A model generated the notes under the pieces. It ran no database searches, had not been told where the DNA came from, and saw only the letters and a list, made by a program, of their open reading frames with translations. Both the position numbers and the translations under genes were made by a program. Below, piece after piece: positions 17,386 to 26,198 of a DNA stretch of 64,000 nucleotides. Position 1 is the stretch's first letter; the number at the start of each line of letters is the position of its first letter. Source of the stretch: Bin5 sp965218625 (GTDB lineage Bacteria; Chloroflexota; Anaerolineae; Caldilineales; Caldilineaceae); NCBI GenBank assembly GCA_965218625.1, contig CBDCLG010000015.1, forward strand, positions 372,001 through 436,000. Direction: 5' to 3'.

Positions 17386-18222
17386 ATGGCCTTCAAATCG
17401 CAACGCGCCGCCGGCAACGTCAGACCGACCCTGACCGACGAGGATGTCCTGGACTTTTGCAAGACGGGATTTCTCATGCTCGAAGGCGTGATCCCCGCCG
17501 CCACCAACCGCTGGGTGTTTGAATATTTGGACCGGGAGGGCGCGGACCCCCTTCAGCTGGTCAGAGATGACCGTTTCATCGAGGAAGTGTTGTTGCATCC
17601 TGCCGTTACAGGCGTCATTCGATCGCTGTTGGGCGCGCGTTTCCAGTTGCCTGAGGGGATGGGGAACCATCGCCTGGAGGGGCCGGTGGAGGCCAGAACC
17701 TGGCACATCGATGGCGGCTCCAACTTCGAACGCGACTGCAAACTGCTCCAGGTCTTCTACATTCCCCAGACCAACACAGCTGAAATGGGTCCGACTCTGT
17801 TTCTGCCAGGCTCCCACCTCGTGCCGATCGCCCGCGAGGACTTGGAGCGTTTCGGCGATCTGGCCGGTCAGACCATGACCGATGCGCCCGCCGGCTCTGT
17901 CTTTGTAACCGCCTATTCGCTCTGGCACCGCCAGCCGCGGAAGATCGATCAATCGACCCGTAACCTGTTGAAGTTTGCGTATTGGCGCACAGAGCGGCCC
18001 GAACGCGATTGGATTGCGGACCCGGCGTTCGATTTCGCCGGCGCCGACTATACCTTTACGAATGACTATTTCAGCGGCGCTGCGCGCAAATGGCAGTCGG
18101 CGCCACGCGTGGCCGAACTGTTCTACTGGCTGTGCGGCAAAGCGGATGAATTTCACCTGGTCGGCGGTGCGGGATGGCCGTATTCATCCACCGATCCGGG
18201 AATCCGGGCCGGGGCGGGCTGA
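17386..18222 (+). CDS. Phytanoyl-CoA dioxygenase (PhyH) family protein, tandem paralogue 1
   Basis: 278 residues, Fe(II)/2-oxoglutarate oxygenase fold. HxD is in RTWHIDGGSNFER, the distal His in SLWHRQPRK, and the 2-oxoglutarate Arg in STRNLLKFAYWR. The Met at 17386 aligns with the start of its paralogue at 18742, also 278 residues; an upstream in-frame start lies within the small hypothetical gene and is rejected. The two paralogues are similar throughout, including the unusual C-terminus FYWLCGKADEFHLVGGAGWPYSSTDPG. A VOC gene separates them. The substrate is unknown. Confidence 0.86.
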   Translation: MAFKSQRAAGNVRPTLTDEDVLDFCKTGFLMLEGVIPAATNRWVFEYLDREGADPLQLVRDDRFIEEVLLHPAVTGVIRSLLGARFQLPEGMGNHRLEGPVEARTWHIDGGSNFERDCKLLQVFYIPQTNTAEMGPTLFLPGSHLVPIAREDLERFGDLAGQTMTDAPAGSVFVTAYSLWHRQPRKIDQSTRNLLKFAYWRTERPERDWIADPAFDFAGADYTFTNDYFSGAARKWQSAPRVAELFYWLCGKADEFHLVGGAGWPYSSTDPGIRAGAG

Positions 18223-18285
18223 AAAGTATCGTCAACCATAGAGACAGCCCGCCTCTACCCTCCACAAGGAATAGGACAGCGAGCC

Positions 18286-18696
18286 GTGGAAGCAAGCCTG
18301 TGGAACATCGGCATGAAAGTCGATGATATAGACAGCGAAATCAGTTTCTGGGAGGAGATCGGCGCGAAACTCGTTCTGCGGGAAAAGTTCACGGCGCCCG
18401 ACGGTGAAGAGGCCGACTACGCCTTTCTCGACTTTGGCGGCACACGCATCTTCCTCACGCCCAAGACCGTATTCGAAGACAAACTGGGCTACAAACTCAT
18501 GCCCGGCCTGACGCACGCGGTATTCGAAGTGGAGGACCTGGACCAGGAGTACGAAAGGCTCACCGGCATGGGCCTGGAGGTGCTGGTCGACAAGGTGGAG
18601 ATCAGCGCCGGATTTGGCTCGCGCCGCCTGGCCTTCTTCCGCTCTCCCAATGGAATGGTCTTTGAAGTGCTGCAGATCCTTGAGGGAAAGATATGA
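18286..18696 (+). CDS. VOC (glyoxalase/bleomycin resistance/dioxygenase) superfamily protein
   Basis: 136 residues with the two beta-alpha-beta-beta-beta modules of the vicinal-oxygen-chelate fold. It begins with GTG (EASLWNIGMKVDDIDSEISFW, the usual first module start), preceded by AAGGAATAGGA. The second module starts at TRIFLTPKT and GLTHAVFEVEDLDQEYERL, and it ends RLAFFRSPNGMVFEVLQI, giving the common final Glu metal ligand. Reaction type (isomerase, epimerase, dioxygenase) cannot be decided. It lies between two near-duplicate PhyH oxygenases and is probably in the same pathway. Confidence 0.82.
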   Translation: MEASLWNIGMKVDDIDSEISFWEEIGAKLVLREKFTAPDGEEADYAFLDFGGTRIFLTPKTVFEDKLGYKLMPGLTHAVFEVEDLDQEYERLTGMGLEVLVDKVEISAGFGSRRLAFFRSPNGMVFEVLQILEGKI

Positions 18697-18741
18697 CGCT
18701 GTTGCTCGAATTTCTCTGCAACGCCAGGCAGGAGGAGACCA

Positions 18742-19578
18742 ATGGCACCGGAAGCGCGCCGTGCGCCGTTTGACATCAGGCCAACCCTGACCGATGAAAA
18801 GGTCCTGGAGTTCTGCAAGACGGGCATCCTCACGCTCGAAGGCGTGATCCCGGAGTCCACCAACCGCTGGGTCGTTGACTATCTTGACCGGGAGGATGCC
18901 GACCCACACCAGCTGGTCAGAGATGAGTATTTCATCGACGAAGTGCTGCTGCATCCCGCAGTCGCCGGCGTCATTCGCTCCCTGCTGGGCGCCCATTTTC
19001 AGCTGCCCGAGTGGATGGCGAACCATCGCCTCGTGGGTCCGGTCAATGCCAGGTACTGGCACATCGATGCAGGCTCCAACTTCGAGCGCGCCTGCAATCT
19101 GCTCCAGGTCTTCTACATTCCCCAGGCCAACACGCCGGAAATGGGCCCGACTCTGTTCCTGCCGGGCTCCCATCTCGTGCCCATCGCGCGTGAGGACATA
19201 GAGCGCTTCGGCAATCTGGCCGGCCAGCAGATGACCGCGGCGCCGGCCGGCTCGGTGTTTGTAACGGCCTATTCGATCTGGCATCGCCAGCCGCCGAAGG
19301 CAGATCAATCGACCCGCAACCTGTTGAAATGGGTCTACTGGCGCACAGAGCAGCCCGTACGCGACTGGATTGCAGGCCCGAACTTCGATTTCGGCGGCGC
19401 GGATTATACCTATATCAACGACTATTTCCACGGCCCGGCGCGCATGTGGCAGTCGGTGCCGCGTGTGGCCGAGATGTTCTACTGGCTGTGCGGCAAAGCG
19501 AATGACTTTCACCTGGTCGGCGGCGCAGGATGGCCGTATTCCTCCACCGATCCGGGATTCCACGCCAAATCGGCCTGA
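18742..19578 (+). CDS. Phytanoyl-CoA dioxygenase (PhyH) family protein, tandem paralogue 2
   Basis: 278 residues, a close paralogue of 17386-18222. HxD is in RYWHIDAGSNFERA, the distal His in SIWHRQPPKADQSTRN, and the C-terminus YWLCGKANDFHLVGGAGWP is almost the same. AGGAGGAG stands directly upstream of ATG. Differences such as GDLAGQTMTDAPAG versus GNLAGQQMTAAPAG are mostly outside the metal site, so both copies should be active. Duplication followed by retention suggests related but distinct substrates. Confidence 0.86.
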   Translation: MAPEARRAPFDIRPTLTDEKVLEFCKTGILTLEGVIPESTNRWVVDYLDREDADPHQLVRDEYFIDEVLLHPAVAGVIRSLLGAHFQLPEWMANHRLVGPVNARYWHIDAGSNFERACNLLQVFYIPQANTPEMGPTLFLPGSHLVPIAREDIERFGNLAGQQMTAAPAGSVFVTAYSIWHRQPPKADQSTRNLLKWVYWRTEQPVRDWIAGPNFDFGGADYTYINDYFHGPARMWQSVPRVAEMFYWLCGKANDFHLVGGAGWPYSSTDPGFHAKSA

Positions 19579-19624
19579 GTCCTGAAGCCAACCAGATTGT
19601 GCCGCCAGAAACGGAGGTCGTACG

Positions 19625-20416
19625 ATGGAACTGAGCGAATCCCAGATCGCACAGTATGACGAACAGGGATACCTGTTTTTCCCCGGTTTGCTCGACGCCG
19701 ACGAAGCAGCCGTCTTGCAGGGGGCCCTGCCCGGCATCCTCAATCGCGACGGGCCGGAGATAGTTTCCGAGAAGGAGGACCCTTCAGCCGTACGGCTGGC
19801 CTTTGGCGCGCATTTCTATTCCGAGCCGTTCCGCCGGCTCACGCTCCTGCCCCGCCTGTTGAACCCGGTGCGCCAACTGCTGCGGGAGGAGGTCTATCTT
19901 CACCAGAGCCGCATGAATCCCAAATACGGCTTCGGCGGCGGCGCGTCGTGGGACTGGCACCAGGACTACCCGCCCTGGCATTCGGTTGACGGCATGCCGG
20001 AGCCGCGCTGCATAATGGCGTCGGTTTTCATCGACGACTGCACCGCGGTGACGTCGCCGCTGCTGATCATGCCGGGCACGCAGCGCTATGGTCTGCTTGA
20101 GGCCCAACCGCACAAGGACGCGCAAGGGCGGGGCTACGAGTTGCATCATGTCGATAACGCGACCTTCGAGCGGCTCGCGGCCGAAAACGGCATCGAAGCG
20201 CTGATCGGGCCGGCCGGGTCGGTCGCATTCATCCACTGTAATGTGCTGCACGGGTCGGCGAACAATGTTTCCCCCTGGCGGCGGGCGATCATGTACCTGA
20301 TCTACAACGCCGTCAGCAACGCCTGTAACGGCACCGTGCGGCCGTGGTATCAGAACAATCGGGACTTCACGCCGCTCGCTTCGCTCGACGACAGCTCGAT
20401 GAAAGAACTGGTCTGA
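19625..20416 (+). CDS. Phytanoyl-CoA dioxygenase (PhyH) family protein
   Basis: 263 residues, a more distant PhyH member. It starts MELSESQIAQYDEQGYLFFPGLLDADE, the classic N-terminus of ectoine-hydroxylase-like and other PhyH proteins. HxD is in SWDWHQDYPPW, and the distal His in FIHCNVLHGSANNVSPWRR with the Arg that binds 2-oxoglutarate nearby. CGGAGG precedes the start. Similarity to ectoine hydroxylase and to the hydroxylases of small alkylamines or sugars cannot be separated by eye. It lies third in the run of oxygenases and directly before an Ldh-type dehydrogenase that could oxidise a hydroxylated product. Confidence 0.86.
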   Translation: MELSESQIAQYDEQGYLFFPGLLDADEAAVLQGALPGILNRDGPEIVSEKEDPSAVRLAFGAHFYSEPFRRLTLLPRLLNPVRQLLREEVYLHQSRMNPKYGFGGGASWDWHQDYPPWHSVDGMPEPRCIMASVFIDDCTAVTSPLLIMPGTQRYGLLEAQPHKDAQGRGYELHHVDNATFERLAAENGIEALIGPAGSVAFIHCNVLHGSANNVSPWRRAIMYLIYNAVSNACNGTVRPWYQNNRDFTPLASLDDSSMKELV

Positions 20417-20486
20417 AGACAGAAGAAATCAGCAGCCCGGACGCACTAGGCCCGCTTCCGCGGCGCAGCCACCTGGAGCAAACGAC

Positions 20487-21533
20487 ATGAAACACTTTTC
20501 TGCCGACCAACTGAAGGAGGCCGGCGTCCGCATTCTGGACGCGGCCGGCTCGCCCCACGCCGAGTCGGAAACTGTCTGCGAGATACTCGTGCGCGCCAAT
20601 CTGCTTGGCCACGATTCGCATGGCATCATGCGCGTCCCGCAATACGTCGGCGAGATTCGCAGCGGCGAGATCAGGCCGGGCGCCCCCTTCGAGATCGAAC
20701 GCGAGACCGCGGCCTCAGCTGTCATCGTGGGACATCAGGGCTGGGGTCACGTGATCGCCCGCAGGGCCATGCGGCTCGCCATCGACAAGGCGCGCCAGGC
20801 CGCTATCAGCACTGTCGTCGTGCGCGGCAGCCAGCACGTGGGGCGGGTGGGCGAGTACCCCACCATGGCCGCCGAAGCGCAGATGATCGGCATGGCGTTC
20901 GTCAACTCCTTTGGCCGCACCGGCTCGGTGGCCCCGTGGGGCGGCGCCGAGCGACGGCTTTCGCCCAATCCGATCGCTTTCGCCATCCCCAGCGGCGGCG
21001 CGTGGCCGGTGATGGTCGACATCACGACGTCAGTGTTCCCCGAAGGCAAAGTCCGCGTGACGCGTTACGCCGGGAAGCAGCTGCCCGACGGTGTGATCAT
21101 TGACGCGGACGGCAACCCCACCACCGATCCGGCCGCCTTTTACGGTCCGCCGGAGGGAGCGCTCCTGCCCCTGGGCGGGGTCGTCGGCCACAAAGGATAT
21201 GCCCTCAGCATCGTGGCCGAAATGCTGGCAGGCGCGCTGTCCGGCGCCGGATGCACGGGCAAAGAGACGGAGGAAAAGGGCAACGGCGTCTTCTTCCAGG
21301 CCATCAACGTCGCGGCCTTTCTCCCTTACGACGAGTTCATCCAGACCGTCCAGGAGCAGATCGACTGGGTGAAATCGGCGCGCCCGAAGCCCGGCGTCAG
21401 CGAGATCCTCTACCCCGGCGAACCGGAATACCGCACCGCCCAACAGCGCGGCGCGGATGGCATCCCGGTCGAAGACAGCATCTGGCAGGAGATGCTGGAA
21501 ACTGCGGACAGCCTGGGCGTCACGATTGAGTAG
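20487..21533 (+). CDS. Malate/L-lactate (Ldh) family NAD(P)-dependent oxidoreductase
   Basis: 348 residues, LDH2/MDH2 fold (distinct from Rossmann lactate dehydrogenases). Family landmarks: GHDSHGIMRVPQYV near residue 40-53 with the catalytic His, RGSQHVGRVGEYP, APWGGAERRLSPNPIAFAIP (nucleotide and substrate loop), and GGVVGHKGYALSIVAEMLAGALSG. Members oxidise malate, ureidoglycolate, sulfolactate or 2,3-diketogulonate, so the substrate is open. GGAGCAAACGAC precedes the ATG. A second member of equal length is at 35726-36772. Confidence 0.9.
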   Translation: MKHFSADQLKEAGVRILDAAGSPHAESETVCEILVRANLLGHDSHGIMRVPQYVGEIRSGEIRPGAPFEIERETAASAVIVGHQGWGHVIARRAMRLAIDKARQAAISTVVVRGSQHVGRVGEYPTMAAEAQMIGMAFVNSFGRTGSVAPWGGAERRLSPNPIAFAIPSGGAWPVMVDITTSVFPEGKVRVTRYAGKQLPDGVIIDADGNPTTDPAAFYGPPEGALLPLGGVVGHKGYALSIVAEMLAGALSGAGCTGKETEEKGNGVFFQAINVAAFLPYDEFIQTVQEQIDWVKSARPKPGVSEILYPGEPEYRTAQQRGADGIPVEDSIWQEMLETADSLGVTIE

Positions 21534-21630
21534 TCGATGAGAAGCGGCTGGCGGCATCCGCCTCGTTGATTGCCAATTGCGGAGGAGACGTCATGTGGGC
21601 ATGCAGGACGGGTGCCAGGGGACGGTTTCT

Positions 21631-23301
21631 ATGCGAAGACCTTCTCACACACAGCGCATTGTTTTCTTGCCGGCCTCCCATCAGAAACTCTTCGCCGGCG
21701 CGAACAGGCTGGCCGACGGCATCCGCCCGACACTCGGACCGAACGCGCGCACAGTCATAATCGAAGCGGTTCGCGACCTCTCGCCGGTGGAAATTCTGGA
21801 TGACGGCGGCACAATCGCGCGCCGCATCGTCTCCCTCGGCGACTGGGACGAAAATATGGGCGCAATGCTCTTGCGCGAGTGCCTCTGGCAGATGCACGAG
21901 AGGGTTGGTGACGGCGCCGCCACGACTGCCGTCATCTTTCAGGCCATCCTGCGCGCAGCCCAACGCCTGCTCGCCGCCGGAGTCCATCCTGCCCTCCTGG
22001 GGCCCCAGATCGAGCGGGCGGCCGAGGCTGCTATCGCCGCGCTGCGCCCGCAGGCGCGGCCACTGGATGGCCAGGACGCGATCACGCGTTGTGCACTGAC
22101 GATTTGCCATGATGTGGAGATGGCCGACCTGCTGGGAGAGATCCTCTACATCACAGGGGGCGACGGCTACGTCAACGTGTTGGAGTCGCAGCGCCGCAAC
22201 CTGGAGCGCGAATACTTTGACGGCTCCTATTGGAACGGATCGTGGGTGTCGGCGACGATGATCACCAACACGGCCAGGCAGGAGTCGGTCCACGACGACC
22301 CCGCTATCTTTGTCAGTGATCTGAACCTGGAAAAGGTGGATGATATCGTGCCGCTGATGGAGGCCGCATTGGCTGCCGGCAGGAAGAGCCTCTTCATGCT
22401 GGTTGAGCAGGTCAGCGGCGCGGCGCTGGCCGCGCTCCTGTCCAATCACCAGTCCGGCACGCTGCAATGCCTGGCCGTCACGTCAGGGGCAATTTACAGC
22501 GAGCTGCCGTATCTTCACGAGGACCTGGCGCTTCTGACCGGCGCGCGCCCGTTTCTGAAGGTTGCGGGAGACAGCGCCGCCGCCGTGTCACCGTCCGACC
22601 TGGGGCACGCACGCCGCGCCTGGGCGACGCGTAGTGACTTTGGCGTGGTCGCCGGCGGCGGCGACCCACATACTTTGCGGCGACACATTCGCACTTTGCG
22701 CAAGCGCCTGCACGCCGCCGACACCGAGGAAGACGCCAACCTGTTGCGCAGGCGTCTGGCCAAGCTCCTCGGCGGAGTGGCCACGCTCCATGTCGGCGCC
22801 GCCACGGACGCCGAAAAGAAGAGTCGCCTGGGAATGGCCAAGCGGACGGTCCGGGCGCTGCAGGCTGCGATGCGCGACGGCGTGGTACCGGGAGGGGGCA
22901 GCGGCCTGGCAGGCTGTGCGCGTAGTTTGCGGTCCGGTTTTCGCCGCTCGGACGAGACGTTGGGCGCCGCGGTGCTGGCCGATGCCCTTGAAGAACCGCT
23001 GCGCGTGATCGCCGCCAACGCCGGACGCGAACCGGCGCCCACTCTCAGTCAGGTACACTCGGCCCCCGACGGCAGCGGTTTTGACGCCCGCGCCGGGGCT
23101 ATCGTCGACATGCGGGGGTCCGGTATCGTTGACCCGCTCGCTGTGCTGGAGGCTGCGGTCAGAACCGCCGCGCACGCCGCTGCACTGCTGTTGACGACCG
23201 AAGTCCTGGTGCACCCTCCCGACTTGGAGAATCAGGTATGGTCCAGGAAGAGACCGCGCTTGTCTGGTCAAAGTCCACAGGGGGCGATGGACTCTCCGTA
23301 A
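21631..23301 (+). CDS. Divergent GroEL/Cpn60-like chaperonin
   Basis: 556 residues, full Cpn60 length (GroEL is about 548). Equatorial: LADGIRPTLGPNAR, DDGGTIARRIV (Asp58, matching GroEL Asp52) and VGDGAATTAVIF (Asp94, matching Asp87, but Thr89/Thr90 become Ala). Apical: GGDGYVNVLESQRR, FDGSYWNGSWVSATMI, PAIFVSDLNLEKV. Return: GGVATLHVGAATDAEKK and DGVVPGGGSG. The catalytic GroEL Asp398 is not Asp here: the gapless register gives Arg405, an EKKxR-anchored register gives Met402. The GGM tail is absent, replaced by a basic end. AGGGGA lies 8 bases before ATG 21631; GTG 21595 after GGAGGAG is an alternative start. No GroES gene is adjacent. It overlaps the propeller gene by 64 bp, so it is likely a dedicated folding or scaffold protein. 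Confidence 0.85.
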   Translation: MRRPSHTQRIVFLPASHQKLFAGANRLADGIRPTLGPNARTVIIEAVRDLSPVEILDDGGTIARRIVSLGDWDENMGAMLLRECLWQMHERVGDGAATTAVIFQAILRAAQRLLAAGVHPALLGPQIERAAEAAIAALRPQARPLDGQDAITRCALTICHDVEMADLLGEILYITGGDGYVNVLESQRRNLEREYFDGSYWNGSWVSATMITNTARQESVHDDPAIFVSDLNLEKVDDIVPLMEAALAAGRKSLFMLVEQVSGAALAALLSNHQSGTLQCLAVTSGAIYSELPYLHEDLALLTGARPFLKVAGDSAAAVSPSDLGHARRAWATRSDFGVVAGGGDPHTLRRHIRTLRKRLHAADTEEDANLLRRRLAKLLGGVATLHVGAATDAEKKSRLGMAKRTVRALQAAMRDGVVPGGGSGLAGCARSLRSGFRRSDETLGAAVLADALEEPLRVIAANAGREPAPTLSQVHSAPDGSGFDARAGAIVDMRGSGIVDPLAVLEAAVRTAAHAAALLLTTEVLVHPPDLENQVWSRKRPRLSGQSPQGAMDSP

Positions 23302-24221
23302 GTTCCTTCGCCGTCGCCGCACCGGCCGCGTGCGACTCGCCGGAACCACTGGCTCTGGGAGCCGCGGACTCGGGGCTTTTTGTCTCACGCGACGGATGCC
23401 GGAGCTGGCAACGTGCGTCGGGCCCAATCGGTGAGTTGCCGGTACTGACAGTATGTCAGGCGCCCACCTCCGGCAATGGGCAGCTTGTCCTGTTGGGCAC
23501 AACCGGCGGCATCGCCTACTCCCACGATCTTGCCGAGTGGAGGTTGGCGCGCTTGCCCCAGGATGGTATAGACTCGATCTCGATGGCAGCATCGCCCAAC
23601 TTCGCTGAGGACGGCACACTTTTCTCCGGCACGCTTGACTACGGGGTCCTCCATTCGTTGGATCGAGGCAGCAGTTGGCAGGCGCGTCACTACGGCCTGC
23701 TGGACCTGGGCGTGTTCGCGACGGCCGTCTCCCCACTCTTTGCCCAGGATCAGACCGTCCTCGCCGGCACATCGACCGGAATCTTCTTCAGCCCCAATGG
23801 AGGGCTTGCGTGGCGTGAGGCCGATGTTCCCGATGAGGAGGATGCGGTCATTTGTATCGCCTTCTCGCCCAATTTCCGGCATGACAGCCTGATCGCGGCC
23901 GGAACCGAAGCCGGGATGTTGTTGAAGTCGCTCAACGCCGGCCGCAGCTGGAGTTACATGGAAACGCCTTGCGCGGGCAGTTCGATCAACGCGTTGACAT
24001 TTCTTGCGCAAGAAGAGTCCGGGCCTTTGATGATACTCGCCGCCGCCACCCGCATCCATGTTTCAGCCAGCGGCAACCCGTGCTGGCGCAGTTGGGACGC
24101 CGGCCATGCAGTGCTGACGCTGGCCTCATGCGCGGCCGGCGCGCAGCAATCCTTTGTACTGGCTGGGCTGAAGGACAACGGGATCTGGCTAGGTCAGCCT
24201 CGAATTGGCAACTGTCGCTGA
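23238..24221 (+). CDS. BNR/sialidase-like beta-propeller protein overlapping the chaperonin gene
   Basis: 327 residues built from repeated propeller blades with Asp-box-like signatures: FVSRDGCRSWQRA, AYSHDLAEWR, LHSLDRGSSWQAR, FFSPNGGLAWRE, LKSLNAGRSWSYM. The Ser-x-Asp-x-Gly-x-x-Trp pattern is that of BNR, YCF48 and sortilin-like propellers. No signal peptide, membrane segment or sialidase catalytic residues (Arg triad, Tyr/Glu pair) were recognised, so it is probably a cytoplasmic binding or assembly protein rather than an enzyme. Its ATG lies inside the last 64 bases of the chaperonin gene in another frame, with GGAGAATCAGG upstream, so translation is coupled. A client or partner relationship with the chaperonin is inference from this overlap. 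Confidence 0.75.
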   Translation: MVQEETALVWSKSTGGDGLSVSSFAVAAPAACDSPEPLALGAADSGLFVSRDGCRSWQRASGPIGELPVLTVCQAPTSGNGQLVLLGTTGGIAYSHDLAEWRLARLPQDGIDSISMAASPNFAEDGTLFSGTLDYGVLHSLDRGSSWQARHYGLLDLGVFATAVSPLFAQDQTVLAGTSTGIFFSPNGGLAWREADVPDEEDAVICIAFSPNFRHDSLIAAGTEAGMLLKSLNAGRSWSYMETPCAGSSINALTFLAQEESGPLMILAAATRIHVSASGNPCWRSWDAGHAVLTLASCAAGAQQSFVLAGLKDNGIWLGQPRIGNCR

Positions 24222-24263
24222 AACGCGCCGGTTGACAGTGGACCGGATAGAAGAGGGGGAAGC

Positions 24264-25067
24264 ATGACGCCGCAGATGATCGATGTAGGAAAACAGGTTC
24301 GCTTCAACCGCATCGTCAACCCGGAGACAGGCAGAACGGTCATCGTACCGCTGGACCACGGTATCATCCTGGGCCCGGTCGCCGGAATCGAAGATCCCGC
24401 GGAAACAGTGCGTAAGGTTGTCGCCGGGGGCGCCAGCGCGGTTATCTTCAATACCGGGCTGGCTCCCAGCATTTATCACGCATACATGAACCGTTGCGGC
24501 GCAATCTGCAACCTCATCAACAGCATCACCGCCGCCGATGAGCTCACCCTGATCAGCAGCGTCGAGAGCGCAATTCGCTGTGGGGCCGACGCCGTCTCCG
24601 TGCAGGTCCTGGTCGGTTCACCGCATGAGCGGCATATGCTGAACAACGCCCGCATCGTAGCCGACGAATGCGCCCGCTGGAGCATGCCCCTGCTGGCGAT
24701 GATGTACCCGACCGAGGAGGCGCTGGCGGAAATGGGGACAGAGGTCGAGCTGCTGGCTGCACGCGCGGGCGCAGAACTGGGCGCCGATATCGTCAAGGTC
24801 TCCTACACCGGCGACCCGGACTCCTTCAAAGCATTGGTGGATGCCTGTCCCAGGCCGGTTGTGATCGCGGGCGGACCGAAAAAGGAGACCATACGCGCTG
24901 CGCTCGAAATGGTCGAAGACGCCATCGCCTGCGGCGCGGCTGGGGTTGCCCTGGGGCGCAATATCTGGCAGAATCCCGATCCTGCCAGGATGACCGCCGC
25001 GCTGGTCGATATCATTCAACACGGCAAAAGCGCGGCCGAACTACAGCTACCCGCCGAATGGCAGTGA
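24264..25067 (+). CDS. Class I fructose-bisphosphate aldolase, DhnA/LsrF type
   Basis: 267 residues, TIM-barrel Schiff-base aldolase. VIVPLDHGIILGP is the conserved N-terminal active-site strand, and DIVKVSYTGD places the Schiff-base Lys at about residue 178. The phosphate-binding end is VIAGGPKKE and GAAGVALGRNIWQ. Relatives cleave fructose-1,6-bisphosphate, phospho-AI-2 (LsrF), sulfofructose-type sugars or make amino-dideoxy-heptulosonate; which applies here is not resolvable. GAGGGGGAAGC precedes the ATG. It follows the propeller gene by 42 bp and precedes a D-2-hydroxyacid dehydrogenase, consistent with sugar-acid breakdown. Confidence 0.88.
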   Translation: MTPQMIDVGKQVRFNRIVNPETGRTVIVPLDHGIILGPVAGIEDPAETVRKVVAGGASAVIFNTGLAPSIYHAYMNRCGAICNLINSITAADELTLISSVESAIRCGADAVSVQVLVGSPHERHMLNNARIVADECARWSMPLLAMMYPTEEALAEMGTEVELLAARAGAELGADIVKVSYTGDPDSFKALVDACPRPVVIAGGPKKETIRAALEMVEDAIACGAAGVALGRNIWQNPDPARMTAALVDIIQHGKSAAELQLPAEWQ

Positions 25068-25125
25068 GACGCTCGTCATCCGCTCGTTGTCCGCTGTGGG
25101 CGCTGCACTACGGGTGACATAGACC

Positions 25126-25146
25126 AACCACGAACCGCTAACCACG
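25126..25146. repeat. Heptamer-periodic spacer
   Basis: Three consecutive 7-bp units, AACCACG (25126-25132), AACCGCT (25133-25139) and AACCACG (25140-25146), stand directly before the ribosome site AGAAAGG of the next gene. It is one example of a 7-bp periodicity in several spacers of this window. Confidence 0.55.
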
Positions 25147-25163
25147 ACAGAAAGGTCCAAACG

Positions 25164-26135
25164 ATGCGAGTTCTCTTCCTCCCGTACGATCCCGAATATC
25201 ACTACTACTGGTTCGACGGCTTTGTCGAAGCGCTGGACGACAGCTTCCCACTTGTAATGTTCGATCCCGACAAACCGATGGCGCCCCAGTTCGATGGCAT
25301 TGGCGCGGTCGTGACCTGCTCACAGTTCGACAACGGGATGATCGACGCCGGGCTCGAGGCCGGTGTGAAGCTGTGGCAGGTCCTTTCGGTCGGCATCGAT
25401 CACTGGGATGTCCCCTACATCCTTGAAAAAGGGATGCCGTTCGCCAACACGCCCGGCCCGTTCAGCGCCATCGCCCTGGCCGAGCACGCCCTCTCTCTGA
25501 TGTTCCTGATTGCCAAGAACCACAACACGGCGCAGGCGAACATGCGCGCCGAATTCTTCAGCCTGCCGCTGAACGACGAGCTGGCGGGCAAGAAGCTGGG
25601 CATCATCGGGCTGGGCGCGAGCGGGCGCGAGCTGGCCACGCGCGCTCACGCGCTGGGCATGGAGATCCTGGCGATCGACATCGCCGACATTCCACAGTCG
25701 GTGCGCGACGAGCATCACGTCTCCTTCTTCGGGGGCGCAAGCGACATGGCGCACGTGATCGCCGAGGCCGACTACCTCTCGCTCCATACGCCGAGCACTG
25801 CCGGTACGCGTCACATGATCGGGCGCGAGCAGTTCGAGTTGATGAAGCCGTCAGCTGTGCTGATCAATGTCGCCCGCGGGCTGCTGGTGGACGAGGATGC
25901 CCTGGTGGAGGCGCTGCAGAGCGGACAGATCCGGGGCGCGGGTATCGACGCGTTCGTTACCGAGCCGCTTGCGAGCTCCCACCCGCTGCTGCAGATGGAC
26001 AACGTCTACTGCACGCCGCACGTTGCCGGCGTAACCAGGGAGACCGCGCAGCGCCGCGGCGAGGCAGCGGCCAACAACGTCGAGCGGGTCTCCAAGGGTC
26101 TGGAGCCGCTGCACCTGATAACTTCGGTGGATTGA
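25164..26135 (+). CDS. D-isomer-specific 2-hydroxyacid dehydrogenase
   Basis: 323 residues, NAD-dependent oxidoreductase of the phosphoglycerate/glyoxylate/formate dehydrogenase superfamily. The Rossmann glycine motif is GIIGLGASGRELA, followed by acidic Asp of ILAIDIAD, which favours NAD over NADP. Catalytic residues: Arg in LINVARGLLVDEDALV, Glu in DAFVTEPLASSHPL, His in CTPHVAGVTRE. The substrate-domain start MRVLFLPYDPEYHYYW is unusual. It probably interconverts a 2-keto acid and D-2-hydroxy acid in the same pathway as the aldolase. The stop precedes a short convergent spacer toward the minus-strand membrane protein. Confidence 0.9.
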   Translation: MRVLFLPYDPEYHYYWFDGFVEALDDSFPLVMFDPDKPMAPQFDGIGAVVTCSQFDNGMIDAGLEAGVKLWQVLSVGIDHWDVPYILEKGMPFANTPGPFSAIALAEHALSLMFLIAKNHNTAQANMRAEFFSLPLNDELAGKKLGIIGLGASGRELATRAHALGMEILAIDIADIPQSVRDEHHVSFFGGASDMAHVIAEADYLSLHTPSTAGTRHMIGREQFELMKPSAVLINVARGLLVDEDALVEALQSGQIRGAGIDAFVTEPLASSHPLLQMDNVYCTPHVAGVTRETAQRRGEAAANNVERVSKGLEPLHLITSVD

Positions 26136-26198
26136 ACAGATTCTGCAACCTTGTTGGATATCGGGTCGAGGAAAGAAGGGCTCCCGATCCGTCGGGGA

